This document shows positions 16,968 through 24,845 of a stretch of 37,168 nucleotides of DNA, in pieces. Position 1 is the stretch's first letter; the number at the start of each line of letters is the position of its first letter. The stretch is from Candidatus Allofournierella merdavium. Its GTDB lineage: Bacteria; Bacillota; Clostridia; Oscillospirales; Ruminococcaceae. The stretch lies in the NCBI GenBank assembly GCA_019118765.1, contig DWYI01000032.1, forward strand, positions 1 through 37,168. Direction: 5' to 3'. A program made the position numbers and the translations under genes. The notes beneath the pieces were generated by a model. The model was not told where the DNA came from and did not search any database. It worked only from the letters and a program-made list of their open reading frames with translations.

Positions 16968-17025
16968 TCGTTTGTGCGCCGGCGGCCGGCCCAAGGCAAA
17001 CGGGGCACAAATCCCCACGAAAGCC

Positions 17026-17054
17026 TTGCCCCCTCGCCGGCTATCTATTATAAT
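17026..17054 (+). promoter_or_regulatory. promoter of the LemA operon
   Basis: -35 TTGCCC (17026-17031), 17-base spacer, consensus -10 TATAAT (17049-17054), 82 bases before the LemA start. Confidence 0.65.
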
Positions 17055-17136
17055 AGAAGGAACGGCGCCCGCCCGGGACACAAACGGGGCGGGCGTTTTG
17101 CAAAGCAGGACCAAGGTCCGGAAAGGGAGGAACAGG

Positions 17137-17928
17137 ATGGGAACTGCGGGGATCGTTGCGCTGGCGGTGGCCGGCGTGGTCATACTGCTGGCGGCGGGGT
17201 ATATCCTGGCGTACAACCGGCTGCAGCGGCTGGCGGTGAAGGTGGAGGAGGCGGGCTCCGGCATCGACGTGGCCCTGGAGAAGCGGTGCGACCTGCTGGG
17301 CGAGTTGCTGGCGGCGGTGAAGAAGTACCTCTCCCATGAGTACGAGACGCTGACCGGCGTGACGGCGCTGCGCAGCGGCACGGCGGGCGAGCAGCGCCGG
17401 CTGGATCAGCAGGAGGCGGCCTCGGCGGAGGCCATGCGCAGCATCGATCAGGAGATCGACCGGCAGAGCCGGAACGTGGAGGAGATCCGCCGCAAGCTGG
17501 AGCGGGGGCGCTTTCGCCAGGGGCGCGGGTCCCGGGGCCGGGAGCGGGCCCGGGAGCTGCGGGCCCAGGCGGACGCCAGCATGCAGCAGGCCCGGCAGGA
17601 CCGCAGTTCGGCGGTGAACCAGAAGATCGGCACGCTGGCCTCCGCCCACCGGGACCTGAACGGCGTCTCCTCGGGCATCGACGCGCTGTACGAGCAGTAT
17701 CCCCTGCTGAACTCCTGGATCTCCCTGGACCAGTTCCAGCGGGCGGCGGTGAACGTGGAGGAGCATCTGCAGGCGGCCCGGCGGCTGTACAACGCCAACG
17801 TGTCGCTGTACAACCAGACGGTGCGCACCTTCCCCTGGATGATCGTGGCGGGCCTGTGCCACATGGAGCCCGCGGATTTCTACGAGGCCGAGGAGAGCAA
17901 GCGCACCTTCCAGGCCAACTTTGACTGA
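17137..17928 (+). CDS. lemA: LemA family membrane protein
   Basis: A 263-residue protein with GGGAGG eight bases before ATG 17137. Residues 1-27 form one transmembrane segment (VALAVAGVVILLAAGYILAY) with a very short outside N-terminus. The cytosolic part begins with the LemA signature: NRLQRLAVKVEEAGSGIDVALEKRCDLL and a coiled-coil. It ends with the conserved block around ISLDQFQRAAVNVEEHLQAARRLYNANVSLYNQ and the family-typical P-W-x-I. LemA proteins are usually about 185 residues; here an extra, highly charged segment rich in Arg and Gln (about residues 95-155) lengthens the coiled-coil. It shares an operon with a DUF3137 protein, a common pairing. Role in the envelope is unknown; LemA-type scaffolds are suspected. 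Confidence 0.88.
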   Translation: MGTAGIVALAVAGVVILLAAGYILAYNRLQRLAVKVEEAGSGIDVALEKRCDLLGELLAAVKKYLSHEYETLTGVTALRSGTAGEQRRLDQQEAASAEAMRSIDQEIDRQSRNVEEIRRKLERGRFRQGRGSRGRERARELRAQADASMQQARQDRSSAVNQKIGTLASAHRDLNGVSSGIDALYEQYPLLNSWISLDQFQRAAVNVEEHLQAARRLYNANVSLYNQTVRTFPWMIVAGLCHMEPADFYEAEESKRTFQANFD

Positions 17929-17938
17929 GGTGAGGCCC

Positions 17939-18895
17939 ATGAGCGAGAAAGAGATGGAACAGCTGCGGCTGCGCGCCCGCAAGCTGGACCGCATCGCCAT
18001 CGCCGTGTCGGCGGCGGCCTTTGTGGTGCTGGTGTCGGCGACGGTCCGGCTGGCTGTCGCGGCGGGGGAAAAGGTCACCACCTCGAACCTGGCCAGCCTG
18101 GCGGGCGGGGTGTTCCTGCTGCCCCTGCTGCTGGCGGTGGGGCTGTACGCGCTGCTGTATTTTGGGATGGTCCACGGCGCCTACCAGAAATTCAACCTGG
18201 CCTTTAAACAGACCTATGTGGTGGACACCATCCGCGCCATGGGCGGCTTCGAGGACCTGCGCTACGCCCCCGGCAAGGGGTTTTCCTACAACGAGGTGTG
18301 GGACAGCTGCGTGGTGGCCACCGGCGACGCGAAGTATTACGGGAGCGAGGACCTGCTCACCGGCGTTTACCGGGGGCTGCCCTTCGCCTGCGGCGACGTG
18401 GTCACCAAGTATCTCAAGCGCAGCGGAAAAAAGACCCGGGAGGAGACCATCTTCTGCGGGCAGATCATGCGCTTTTCCCTGCCCCAGGAGGCCAAGTGGA
18501 GCTTCGGCCATCTGCAGATCTTCGAGAAGGAACTGCTCAGCGACCTCAAGGGCCGCACCGCGCCCCACCGGGTGCAGGTGGAAAACGAGGCCTTCAACCG
18601 CCGGTTCCAGGTGTTCGCCGCGGACGAGCACAACGCCTTTTATCTGCTCACGCCGCAGATGCTGGAGCAGATCGTCCGGTTTGCCGACGCGGCGGGGAGC
18701 CAGACCGCCATGGCCTTTGTGGGGCGGTCGCTGTATGTGGCGGTGAACAACGACCGCAGCGTGTTTGAGGCGTCGGTGAAAAAGCCCGTCGCCGGGCAGC
18801 GGCAGGACATCCGGGCCGAGGCGGAACTGCTGTGCCGGGCCGGGGAACTGCTGGTGCTGGAGGCGGACGGCCTTTCGCAGCCGGCCCGCAACTGA
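17939..18895 (+). CDS. DUF3137 domain membrane protein
   Basis: A 318-residue protein. ATG 17939 has GAGGTGAGG directly upstream; a TTG 18 bases earlier overlaps the LemA stop and is less likely. Two membrane spans lie near residues 20-45 (IAIAVSAAAFVVLVSATVRL) and 55-80 (LAGGVFLLPLLLAVGLYALLYFG). The soluble part has the DUF3137 pattern: a segment SYNEVWDS, DLLTGVYRGLPFACGDV, FCGQIMRFSLPQ, then FNRRFQVFAADEHNAFYLLTPQMLEQI and VGRSLYVAVNN. DUF3137 proteins are typically encoded next to LemA and are probably partners at the membrane; no enzymatic function is known. Co-transcribed, ten bases after LemA. Confidence 0.85.
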   Translation: MSEKEMEQLRLRARKLDRIAIAVSAAAFVVLVSATVRLAVAAGEKVTTSNLASLAGGVFLLPLLLAVGLYALLYFGMVHGAYQKFNLAFKQTYVVDTIRAMGGFEDLRYAPGKGFSYNEVWDSCVVATGDAKYYGSEDLLTGVYRGLPFACGDVVTKYLKRSGKKTREETIFCGQIMRFSLPQEAKWSFGHLQIFEKELLSDLKGRTAPHRVQVENEAFNRRFQVFAADEHNAFYLLTPQMLEQIVRFADAAGSQTAMAFVGRSLYVAVNNDRSVFEASVKKPVAGQRQDIRAEAELLCRAGELLVLEADGLSQPARN

Positions 18896-18942
18896 ACCAC
18901 AACTGAACCATTCAAAATCACAAAGAAAGAAGCGAAGCGAAC

Positions 18943-20181
18943 ATGGGAAAATTTTTCAGTGACGAAGTGGAACAGGCCCTGCAGTACATCTACTACGACA
19001 ACCGGCTGGGCGGCCGCCGGGGCCAGGAGGGCTTCGACCTGCTGGTGAAGGCCTCGGAGGCGGGCGACGGGGACGCGGACTGCGTGCTGGCCCGCTGCCT
19101 GAGCGGCGTGCAGTACGTCTGGTCGGGCCACCACTTCCCCGAGGACGACCAAAAGGTGATGAAGCTGCTGCACCGCTCCATCCAGCGGGGCAGCGCCCTG
19201 GGGGTGCTGGTGGGCAAGCGCAGCGGCGCCCTCACCCCGGTGTGGCAGTCCAAGTGCCCCATCACCCTGCAGCAGGCTTTCAAGCAGGTGCTGGACAAGG
19301 CGGCCGGCGGCGACGCCTTCTGCCAGTACACCATCGGTAACGTCTACTTCTGGTGGGATTTTCTGTCCATCGACGGCAAGAGCCGGCAGGACTTTGCCGA
19401 CGAGGCGGCCTCCCACGCCTACATCGCCGAGAATGTGGCCAAGTGTGAGGACTGGTTCTGGCGGGCCTTCCGGGGCGGCATGTACCTGGCGGGCAACAAC
19501 CTCTGCCACTACTACCAGAACGGCGACGGGGACTATGTGGCCCCCCAGCCGGAGAAGGCGGCGGGCATCTACCGGGAGGGCGCGGAACTGGGCTATCCCG
19601 TGCACCAGTTCTTCTACGCGCAGCAACTGGAGGAGGCCGGCGACAAGGCGGGCGGCGTGCAGTGGCGGCTGAAGGCCGCCGAGGGCGGCCAGCCCGGCCT
19701 GTGGTACAATCTGGCGCTGGCCTTTGAGAAGGGCGAGGTGGTGGAAAAGGACCCGGCCAAGGCCCTCTACTGCTACGAGCATGCCCTGGAAGAGGGAGAG
19801 AGCCTGGCCTACAGCGCCCTGGGGCTGGTCTACTTCTTCGGCAAGGGCGTCCCCGCGGACCCGGCCAAGGCATTCGGGTACTTCAAACAGGACCTGGAGG
19901 TGTGCAAGGACACCTTCAGCTGCCCCTACCTGGCCCAGTGCTATCTGGAGGGCTGGGGCACCGCCCCGGACTACCAGCAGGCCTATCAGCTTGCCTGGCA
20001 GACCAAGGACAAGGAGCGCAGCTGCTATGTGCTGGGGCGCATCTACTGCGAGGGGCTGGGCATGCCCCAGGACATCGCCATGGGGGTGGATTTCCTGAAC
20101 CGGGCGCCGAACATCGCCCGGGCCCGGGAGGAGCGCGCCCACTACAAAAAGAGCCTGCTGGGCCGCTGGAAGCGGGTCTGA
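18943..20181 (+). CDS. Sel1/TPR repeat protein
   Basis: A 412-residue soluble protein without signal peptide, starting at ATG 18943 after AAAGAAAG, a moderate ribosome site. It is built of Sel1-like helical repeats: ASEAGDGDADCVLARCL, AELGYPVHQFFYAQQLEEAGD, ALEEGESLAYSALGLVYFFGKGVPADPAKAFGYF, and PYLAQCYLEGWGTAPDYQQAYQLA followed by YVLGRIYCEGLGMPQD. Such repeats form a superhelical scaffold for protein binding. It is third in the LemA-DUF3137 operon and is likely its cytosolic adaptor; this is inferred from position only. A terminator follows 142 bases downstream. Confidence 0.85.
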   Translation: MGKFFSDEVEQALQYIYYDNRLGGRRGQEGFDLLVKASEAGDGDADCVLARCLSGVQYVWSGHHFPEDDQKVMKLLHRSIQRGSALGVLVGKRSGALTPVWQSKCPITLQQAFKQVLDKAAGGDAFCQYTIGNVYFWWDFLSIDGKSRQDFADEAASHAYIAENVAKCEDWFWRAFRGGMYLAGNNLCHYYQNGDGDYVAPQPEKAAGIYREGAELGYPVHQFFYAQQLEEAGDKAGGVQWRLKAAEGGQPGLWYNLALAFEKGEVVEKDPAKALYCYEHALEEGESLAYSALGLVYFFGKGVPADPAKAFGYFKQDLEVCKDTFSCPYLAQCYLEGWGTAPDYQQAYQLAWQTKDKERSCYVLGRIYCEGLGMPQDIAMGVDFLNRAPNIARAREERAHYKKSLLGRWKRV

Positions 20182-20323
20182 GCGCCCGCTGCGCGGCGCG
20201 GCGGGCAGGACCCCGGCGCCGGGGAGGCAGTCCCCTGCCCTGCGGGCCTCACCGCGCCGATCCTGCCGCAGAGAGCCCGCAAAACCGCCGGGCCCCCGCG
20301 GCGCACCCTTCGGGACGCATGAA

Positions 20324-20357
20324 AAAACCGCTGACCGTTCACAGGTCAGCGGTTTTT
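20324..20357 (+). terminator. terminator of the LemA operon
   Basis: AAACCGCTGACC pairs with GGTCAGCGGTTT, ending in TTTTT, and is preceded by an A run, so it may work on both strands. The preceding stretch 20182-20320 is GC-rich with nothing recognisable. Confidence 0.85.
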
Positions 20358-20416
20358 GCGCGTTTGGGGGGATTTATGCCCCGCCCGCCGCCGGGCGGGG
20401 CCGCGCCGGGGCACGG

Positions 20417-20450
20417 AAAACGGCCGGCAGCCCGGGGGCTGCCGGCCGGG
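20417..20450 (-). terminator. terminator of the chemoreceptor gene
   Basis: A stem of about 13 pairs, CCGGCCGGCAGCC with its complement, running into TTTT on the minus strand, about 60 bases after the chemoreceptor stop. Confidence 0.7.
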
Positions 20451-20510
20451 GCGATCCTGTGCCGCTGGCCGCTCGGGGCGGCGGGGCCGCGCCGGGGTCC
20501 GGCCCGGGGC

Positions 20511-21869
20511 TCAAACCGACGCCGGACCGGTTTTGGAGCGGCTGAGCGCGCGCAGCTGTTCGGCCTGCTGCTGCAGCATCCGGCTGGTGGAGGAACTCTC
20601 CTGGGCGGAGGCGGCGGTCATCTGTACCACCTGGGAGACCGACTCGATCTCATTGTGGATGTTCAGGACCATATCGCTCTGCTCGGCCGCCATGTCCGAG
20701 ATCTCGCCGGTGTGGGCCGCCACCATGTCCACGCTCTCCTTGATGGAGTTCAGGGCGGTGGCGGTGTCGCCGGCCACCTGGTTGCCGTTCTCGATGGCCT
20801 GCAGGCACTGGTCGATCAGTTCGCCGGTGCCCTTGGCCGCCTCGGCGCTCTTGCTGGCCAGGCTGCGCACCTCGTCCGCCACCACGGCGAACCCCTTGCC
20901 GGCCTGGCCGGCCCGGGCGGCCTCCACCGCCGCGTTCAGGGCCAGGATGTTGGTCTGGAAGGCGATGGAGTCGATGGTCTGCATCACCCGCTCGATGGCC
21001 AGGGAACTCTCCCGGATCCGGGACATGGCCTGCAGCATCTCCTGCATATGCCCGGCGCCCGCCTCCACCTGGCCCTGCATGTTCTGGGCCTCCTGGCGCA
21101 TCTGCTGGGCGCGGCCGGCGGTGTCCTTCACCTTGTCGGTCATCTGGCCGGCGGCGCTGCTCAGCCGCTCCATCGAGGTGGCCTGCTCCGACGCGCCCCG
21201 GGCCAGGTTGTCGGACTGGTCCGCCAGGGTGCTGGCGTCGCTGTTCACCTGGTCGGCGATCTGATCCATCTGTTTCAGCAGCGCGCCCTGCCGGGCAAAG
21301 GCCTCCTGCTCCTCCCGGCGGCTGGCCTCCAGCTCCTCAAACAGCTTGTTCGCCTTCTGATGGCTCTTGTTGGCCTCGGCCAGGTAGCGAAGGGCGATCC
21401 GCAGGGTGCTCTGCATCAGCAGCGAACTCACCAGGATGGCCACCAGGCACTCCACCAGCAGGATGATGGGCGCCACCAGCGCCCCGCCGGTGACGCTCAG
21501 CAGCACCACCTCCGCCAGAAAGGCCGCCACGCTGAACCCGGTGCACAGCATCACCAGGCCGGGGTCCAGCAGCAGGGTGTTGAGGGCGATGGCGCAGATG
21601 TACAGGGGGGTGCTGGGCAGAAAATTGCCGGTGGACGAGGCCGACAGCAGCACGATCATGTTCACATACACCGCGTAAAGCCGGGCAAAGACCAGGGCGT
21701 TGCGCTCGCTGGCCCACAGCAGGGTGGGCACCACCAGCAGCGCGGTGATGGCAAGCAGGAAGAAGGCGTTGAGGAACTTGCCCTCCACCAGGTACATGGC
21801 GGCGAACAGCAGGCAGGCCCCGCCCAGAATTTTCGCGCACAGTTTCAGCGGTTTTACACGTTCGATCAA
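20511..21869 (-). CDS. methyl-accepting chemotaxis protein
   Basis: A 452-residue chemoreceptor. The start is TTG at 21869, with GGAGGG seven bases upstream and no better ATG nearby. Residues 1-165 hold about six hydrophobic membrane segments with very short loops, so there is no large outside sensor domain; the ligand may be sensed within the membrane or through another protein. Residues 170-440 are the cytoplasmic coiled-coil signalling domain with the highly conserved hairpin around [20 protein letters not shown], then [14 protein letters not shown]. That tip binds CheA and CheW. Residues near ALNAA and the Glu/Gln pairs are methylation sites in relatives. It is a single gene with its own terminator. 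No che or flagellar genes are in the window. Confidence 0.93.
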   Translation of the reverse strand: MIERVKPLKLCAKILGGACLLFAAMYLVEGKFLNAFFLLAITALLVVPTLLWASERNALVFARLYAVYVNMIVLLSASSTGNFLPSTPLYICAIALNTLLLDPGLVMLCTGFSVAAFLAEVVLLSVTGGALVAPIILLVECLVAILVSSLLMQSTLRIALRYLAEANKSHQKANKLFEELEASRREEQEAFARQGALLKQMDQIADQVNSDASTLADQSDNLARGASEQATSMERLSSAAGQMTDKVKDTAGRAQQMRQEAQNMQGQVEAGAGHMQEMLQAMSRIRESSLAIERVMQTIDSIAFQTNILALNAAVEAARAGQAGKGFAVVADEVRSLASKSAEAAKGTGELIDQCLQAIENGNQVAGDTATALNSIKESVDMVAAHTGEISDMAAEQSDMVLNIHNEIESVSQVVQMTAASAQESSSTSRMLQQQAEQLRALSRSKTGPASV

Positions 21870-21935
21870 AGCGTATCCCTCCAGCGGTACGGCCGCGGCC
21901 TGCCGCAGCAGACGGCGTTCCGTTCAGTTGCTTCC

Positions 21936-21941
21936 ATTATC
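21936..21941 (-). promoter_or_regulatory. possible -10 of the chemoreceptor gene
   Basis: GATAAT on the minus strand 67 bases before the start codon. The -35 region is A/T-rich but not consensus. Confidence 0.3.
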
Positions 21942-21973
21942 CACCATTTGTGGAAAAAAGAAAAGGGGGCGCG

Positions 21974-22008
21974 CAAAAAAAAGCCCGGTCGGCTGACCGG
22001 ACTTTTTT
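21974..22008 (-). terminator. terminator at the end of the large minus-strand operon
   Basis: CCGGTC and GACCGG form a GC stem flanked by A8 on one side and T6 on the other, a bidirectional terminator. It lies about 170 bases after the stop of the lyase gene. The stretch 22010-22178 between them holds only GC-rich inverted repeats. Confidence 0.8.
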
Positions 22009-22178
22009 GGGATGCGGGGTTTTGGGCGGGCAAAGCGGCGCGCAAGGGCGCCTTGCGCCATGCACGCGCGGGCGGGGGCACCACATCGGGCGTTTTTTGC
22101 CTGCGGAAACCTTCCGCCGCGCACGCCCGGGCGGAGGGTCTCCCCCGGGAAGGCGGCGGCAACGCCCGGCCGCCGGCC

Positions 22179-23090
22179 TCAGCCCATGGTGCACTGGGGC
22201 TTCTGGATGTTGATCTGGTGGCCGGAGTAGTTGCCCGGCACCTTCTCCCGCAGGTATTTGGCGGTGTCCAGCAGCTTTTCAAAATCCACGCCGGTGTCGA
22301 TGCCCATCTTCTGCGCCATGTAGACGAAGTCCTCGCTGGCGGTGTTGCCGGAGGCCCCGGGCGCGAAGGGGCAGCCGCCCAGGCCGCCCACCGTGGTGGA
22401 AACGCGGGTCAGCCCGCACTGCATCGCCACCAGGCTGCAGGCCATGCCCATGTTGCGGGTGTCGTGGATGTGCACCCCGAAGGTGACGTCCGGGAATTTT
22501 TCCCGCAGCGCCAGCACCGTGCGCTCCACCTGCACCGGCGCGGCCACGCCGATGGTGTCGCACAGGTCGATGTCGCGGATGCCCAGGTCATAGGCCCGCT
22601 GCACATAGTCCATCACCTGCTGCAGGGTCGCCTCGCCGTCGAAGGGGCAGCCGAAGGTGGTGGCCGCGTCCAGCACCACCTTCATGTCCGGGTAGGTGGA
22701 GAGGATGGTGCCCAGCTCGGCAAAGGACTCGTCCAGCGTGCGGCGCACGTTGGCCATGTTGTGCCCCGGGCTCACCGAGATCACATAGCTGATCTCCCGC
22801 AGGCCGGCCTCGTATGCGTTCTGGGCGCCCCGCAGGTTGGGCACCAGGGCGTAGGCCCGCAGGCCGGGGTATTTCTCCAGCACATACTGTGCCACCTCCC
22901 GGGCGTCCTGCATCTGGGGGATGGCCTTGGGGTGCACGAAGCTGGTCACCTGCACGGTGGTGCAGCCGGCGTCCACCAGCCGGTCGATGATCTCCTTCTT
23001 CAGTTCGGTGGGAATGAACTCCTTGATGCTCTGGAAGCCGTCCCGGGGGCCCACCTCCACCAGTTCCACCTTGTTGGGATATGTGTTCAT
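22179..23090 (-). CDS. HMG-CoA lyase family enzyme (possible citramalyl-CoA lyase)
   Basis: A 303-residue DRE-TIM metallolyase that cleaves a 3-hydroxy-acyl-CoA to an acyl-CoA and an oxo acid. AGGAGG lies nine bases before ATG 23090; a GTG three bases earlier is an alternative. Key features are EVGPRDGFQ (12-20) with catalytic Arg-Asp, the metal-binding HIHDTRN (207 onward) and the active-site loop GLGGCPFAPGASGN with Cys240. Length matches HMG-CoA lyase (about 300). It forms a pair with the class III CoA-transferase upstream. In Chloroflexus, an HMG-CoA-lyase-family R-citramalyl-CoA lyase works after a class III succinyl-CoA:D-citramalate CoA-transferase, giving acetyl-CoA and pyruvate. By that analogy, and with the aconitase-type hydratase of the same operon, a citramalyl- or dimethylmalyl-CoA substrate fits better than HMG-CoA. 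Substrate unproven. Confidence 0.88.
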   Translation of the reverse strand: MNTYPNKVELVEVGPRDGFQSIKEFIPTELKKEIIDRLVDAGCTTVQVTSFVHPKAIPQMQDAREVAQYVLEKYPGLRAYALVPNLRGAQNAYEAGLREISYVISVSPGHNMANVRRTLDESFAELGTILSTYPDMKVVLDAATTFGCPFDGEATLQQVMDYVQRAYDLGIRDIDLCDTIGVAAPVQVERTVLALREKFPDVTFGVHIHDTRNMGMACSLVAMQCGLTRVSTTVGGLGGCPFAPGASGNTASEDFVYMAQKMGIDTGVDFEKLLDTAKYLREKVPGNYSGHQINIQKPQCTMG

Positions 23091-23123
23091 CACAAAACGC
23101 CTCCTGTTGTTGTGCGCGGCGCG

Positions 23124-23147
23124 GGGCGGCCCTGCAAAGGGCCGCCC
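23124..23147 (-). other. intercistronic hairpin with GNRA-like loop
   Basis: GGGCGGCCCT and AGGGCCGCCC form a perfect 10-base-pair stem around GCAA (TTGC on the transcribed strand), between the CoA-transferase and lyase genes. No T run follows, so it more likely shapes mRNA stability than ends transcription. Confidence 0.45.
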
Positions 23148-23199
23148 GCCGCCCTGTGTGCGAACGCGGGCCTGCCGTGCCCGGCGCCGGGCGGCGCCG

Positions 23200-24390
23200 T
23201 TACAGCACGCCCTCCTCCTTCAGCTGGGCCACCTGCTCGGGCGTGTAGCCCAGCTTCTCGCCCAGCACCTCGGCGTTGTGCTGGCCCAGCAGCGGCGCGG
23301 GGCGGCTGATGTCCACCTTCTTGTTGGTGAACTTCAGCTGGTTGCCCGTCACCTTCATCTTGCCGGCCACCGGGTGCTCCAGTTCCACGAACATCTGCCG
23401 GGCGTCGGCGATGTGGGGGTCGGACACCACGCGGTCGATGGTGTTGATGGGCCCGGCCGGGATGCCCACGGCCAGCAGCATATCCACCGTCTCGTCGATG
23501 GTCTTGTCCTGCAGCCACTCCTCGATGATGGGCTTGAGCTCGTCGTGGTGCAGTACCCGCTCGTTGTTGTCGGAGAAATGGGGGTTCTCCAGCAGTTCCG
23601 GCTTCTTCATCACGTCCACCAGCAGATCGAACAGCTTGTTGTTGCCGCAGGCGATGATCACATAGCCGTCCTTGGCCTTGAAGGAGTCGTAGGGATAGAT
23701 GGACTCGTACCGGTTGCCGATGCGGCTGGGCACCCGGCCGGTGCACAGGTAGATGATGTTGATGATCTCCAGGGCGGACACCATGGAATCCACCAGGGAC
23801 ACATCCACCTTTTCGCCCTCGCCGGTCTTCAGCCGGTTCACATAGGCCGCCAGCACGCCCACGCAGCAGCTGATGCCGCCCATCACGTCCGAGATGGCGG
23901 TGCCGGTGCGGGTGGGCGGGGTGTCGGGCCAGCCGGTGGTGCTCATCAGGCCGCTCATGGCCTGGCCGATGATGTCGTAGCCCGCCCGCTTGGAGTAGGG
24001 GCCGAAGTGGCCGAAGCCGGAGACCGCGCCGTAGATGATGGCCGGGTTGATCTTTTTCAGGTCCTCATAGCCCAGGCCCAGCTTTTCCATCACGCCGGGG
24101 CGGTAGTTCTCCAGCACGATGTCCGACTGCTTCACCAGCTCGCGGAAGATCTCCTTGCCCTTTTCGCTCTTCAGGTTCAGGGTGATGCCCCGCTTGTTGC
24201 GGTTCAGGTTCATGAAATAGGCGCTCTCGCCGTTCACCAGGGGGAAATTGCGGCGCGCGTCGTCGCCGCGGCCCGGCAGCTCGATCTTGGTCACTTCGGC
24301 GCCCATGTCCGCCAGCATCATGCCGCAGTAGGGGCCCGCCAGAACGCGGGTGAGGTCCAGAACTTTTACTCCATCCAACAAACCTGCCAT
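23200..24390 (-). CDS. CaiB/BaiF (class III) CoA-transferase
   Basis: A 396-residue cytosolic enzyme that moves CoA between carboxylic acids through a mixed-anhydride at a conserved Asp. GGAGGG stands nine bases before ATG 24390. Family marks are GVKVLDLTRVLAGPYCGMML (7-26), GAEVTKIE (30-37), RNKRGITLNL (64-73), the catalytic Asp168 in TGTAISDVMGG (Asp169 of formyl-CoA transferase), and the C-terminal VGIPAGPINT. Length is normal (about 400). Its partner is the HMG-CoA-lyase-family enzyme 109 bases downstream. I infer that it activates a hydroxy-dicarboxylate such as citramalate, using succinyl-CoA or acetyl-CoA, before cleavage. The acid specificity cannot be read from sequence. Confidence 0.92.
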   Translation of the reverse strand: MAGLLDGVKVLDLTRVLAGPYCGMMLADMGAEVTKIELPGRGDDARRNFPLVNGESAYFMNLNRNKRGITLNLKSEKGKEIFRELVKQSDIVLENYRPGVMEKLGLGYEDLKKINPAIIYGAVSGFGHFGPYSKRAGYDIIGQAMSGLMSTTGWPDTPPTRTGTAISDVMGGISCCVGVLAAYVNRLKTGEGEKVDVSLVDSMVSALEIINIIYLCTGRVPSRIGNRYESIYPYDSFKAKDGYVIIACGNNKLFDLLVDVMKKPELLENPHFSDNNERVLHHDELKPIIEEWLQDKTIDETVDMLLAVGIPAGPINTIDRVVSDPHIADARQMFVELEHPVAGKMKVTGNQLKFTNKKVDISRPAPLLGQHNAEVLGEKLGYTPEQVAQLKEEGVL

Positions 24391-24671
24391 GATAAGGTCC
24401 CTCCAATCTTTACTTTCGCCGCGGTGCGGCGTTCATTCACAACAGAAAACGTCCCTCGGCCTGTGCCGATGAAAATGCTGTATCATGAACGGCCGGCGCT
24501 GCGCCTGCCGCTTGCTCTCTTCGCCAATGGCCGGCCCAAAGGCCCGCGCCCTCCGGGCGCGTCCCCGCTGACCGGCGCTGCGGTCCGGGTGTGCGTGATG
24601 TTGCTGCGGCTTTCACCTTCCCGGTTCGAAAACGTGTGTGGCGCATCCGCGCCGTGCTCCGCGTGCGGGAT

Positions 24672-24829
24672 CCGGCGGCGGGCGGGTACCGCCCGCCGCC
24701 GTTTCCGATGCAGGGGTCCGCAGAGCGCCCCGCGTTCCGTCGGGCGCTCTGGGGTGGGCGCCGGCGCGGCCCGAAAGGGCGGCGCCGGCGCGGGAGGTCG
24801 CGGGGGCCCCCATGACCGTTGGGGCCCCG
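24672..24829 (-). repeat. cluster of four GC-rich hairpins after the symporter gene
   Basis: Within the 455-base gap 24391-24845 (no gene seen) there are four consecutive inverted repeats: 24673-24701 (13-pair stem, loop GTA), 24721-24751 (10 pairs), 24758-24792 (GCGCCGGCGC arms around a GAAA loop) and 24801-24829 (GGGGCCCC arms). None has a clear T run on the minus strand. They may end or attenuate transcription after the symporter or protect the upstream mRNA. Confidence 0.5.
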
Positions 24830-24845
24830 TGCGGGAAAACGGGTG

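Noticed and set aside
19902-23309. Plus-strand frame of over 1100 codons over the Sel1, chemoreceptor and lyase genes
   Set aside because: It crosses several intergenic gaps and two terminators and is antisense to confident genes on the minus strand.
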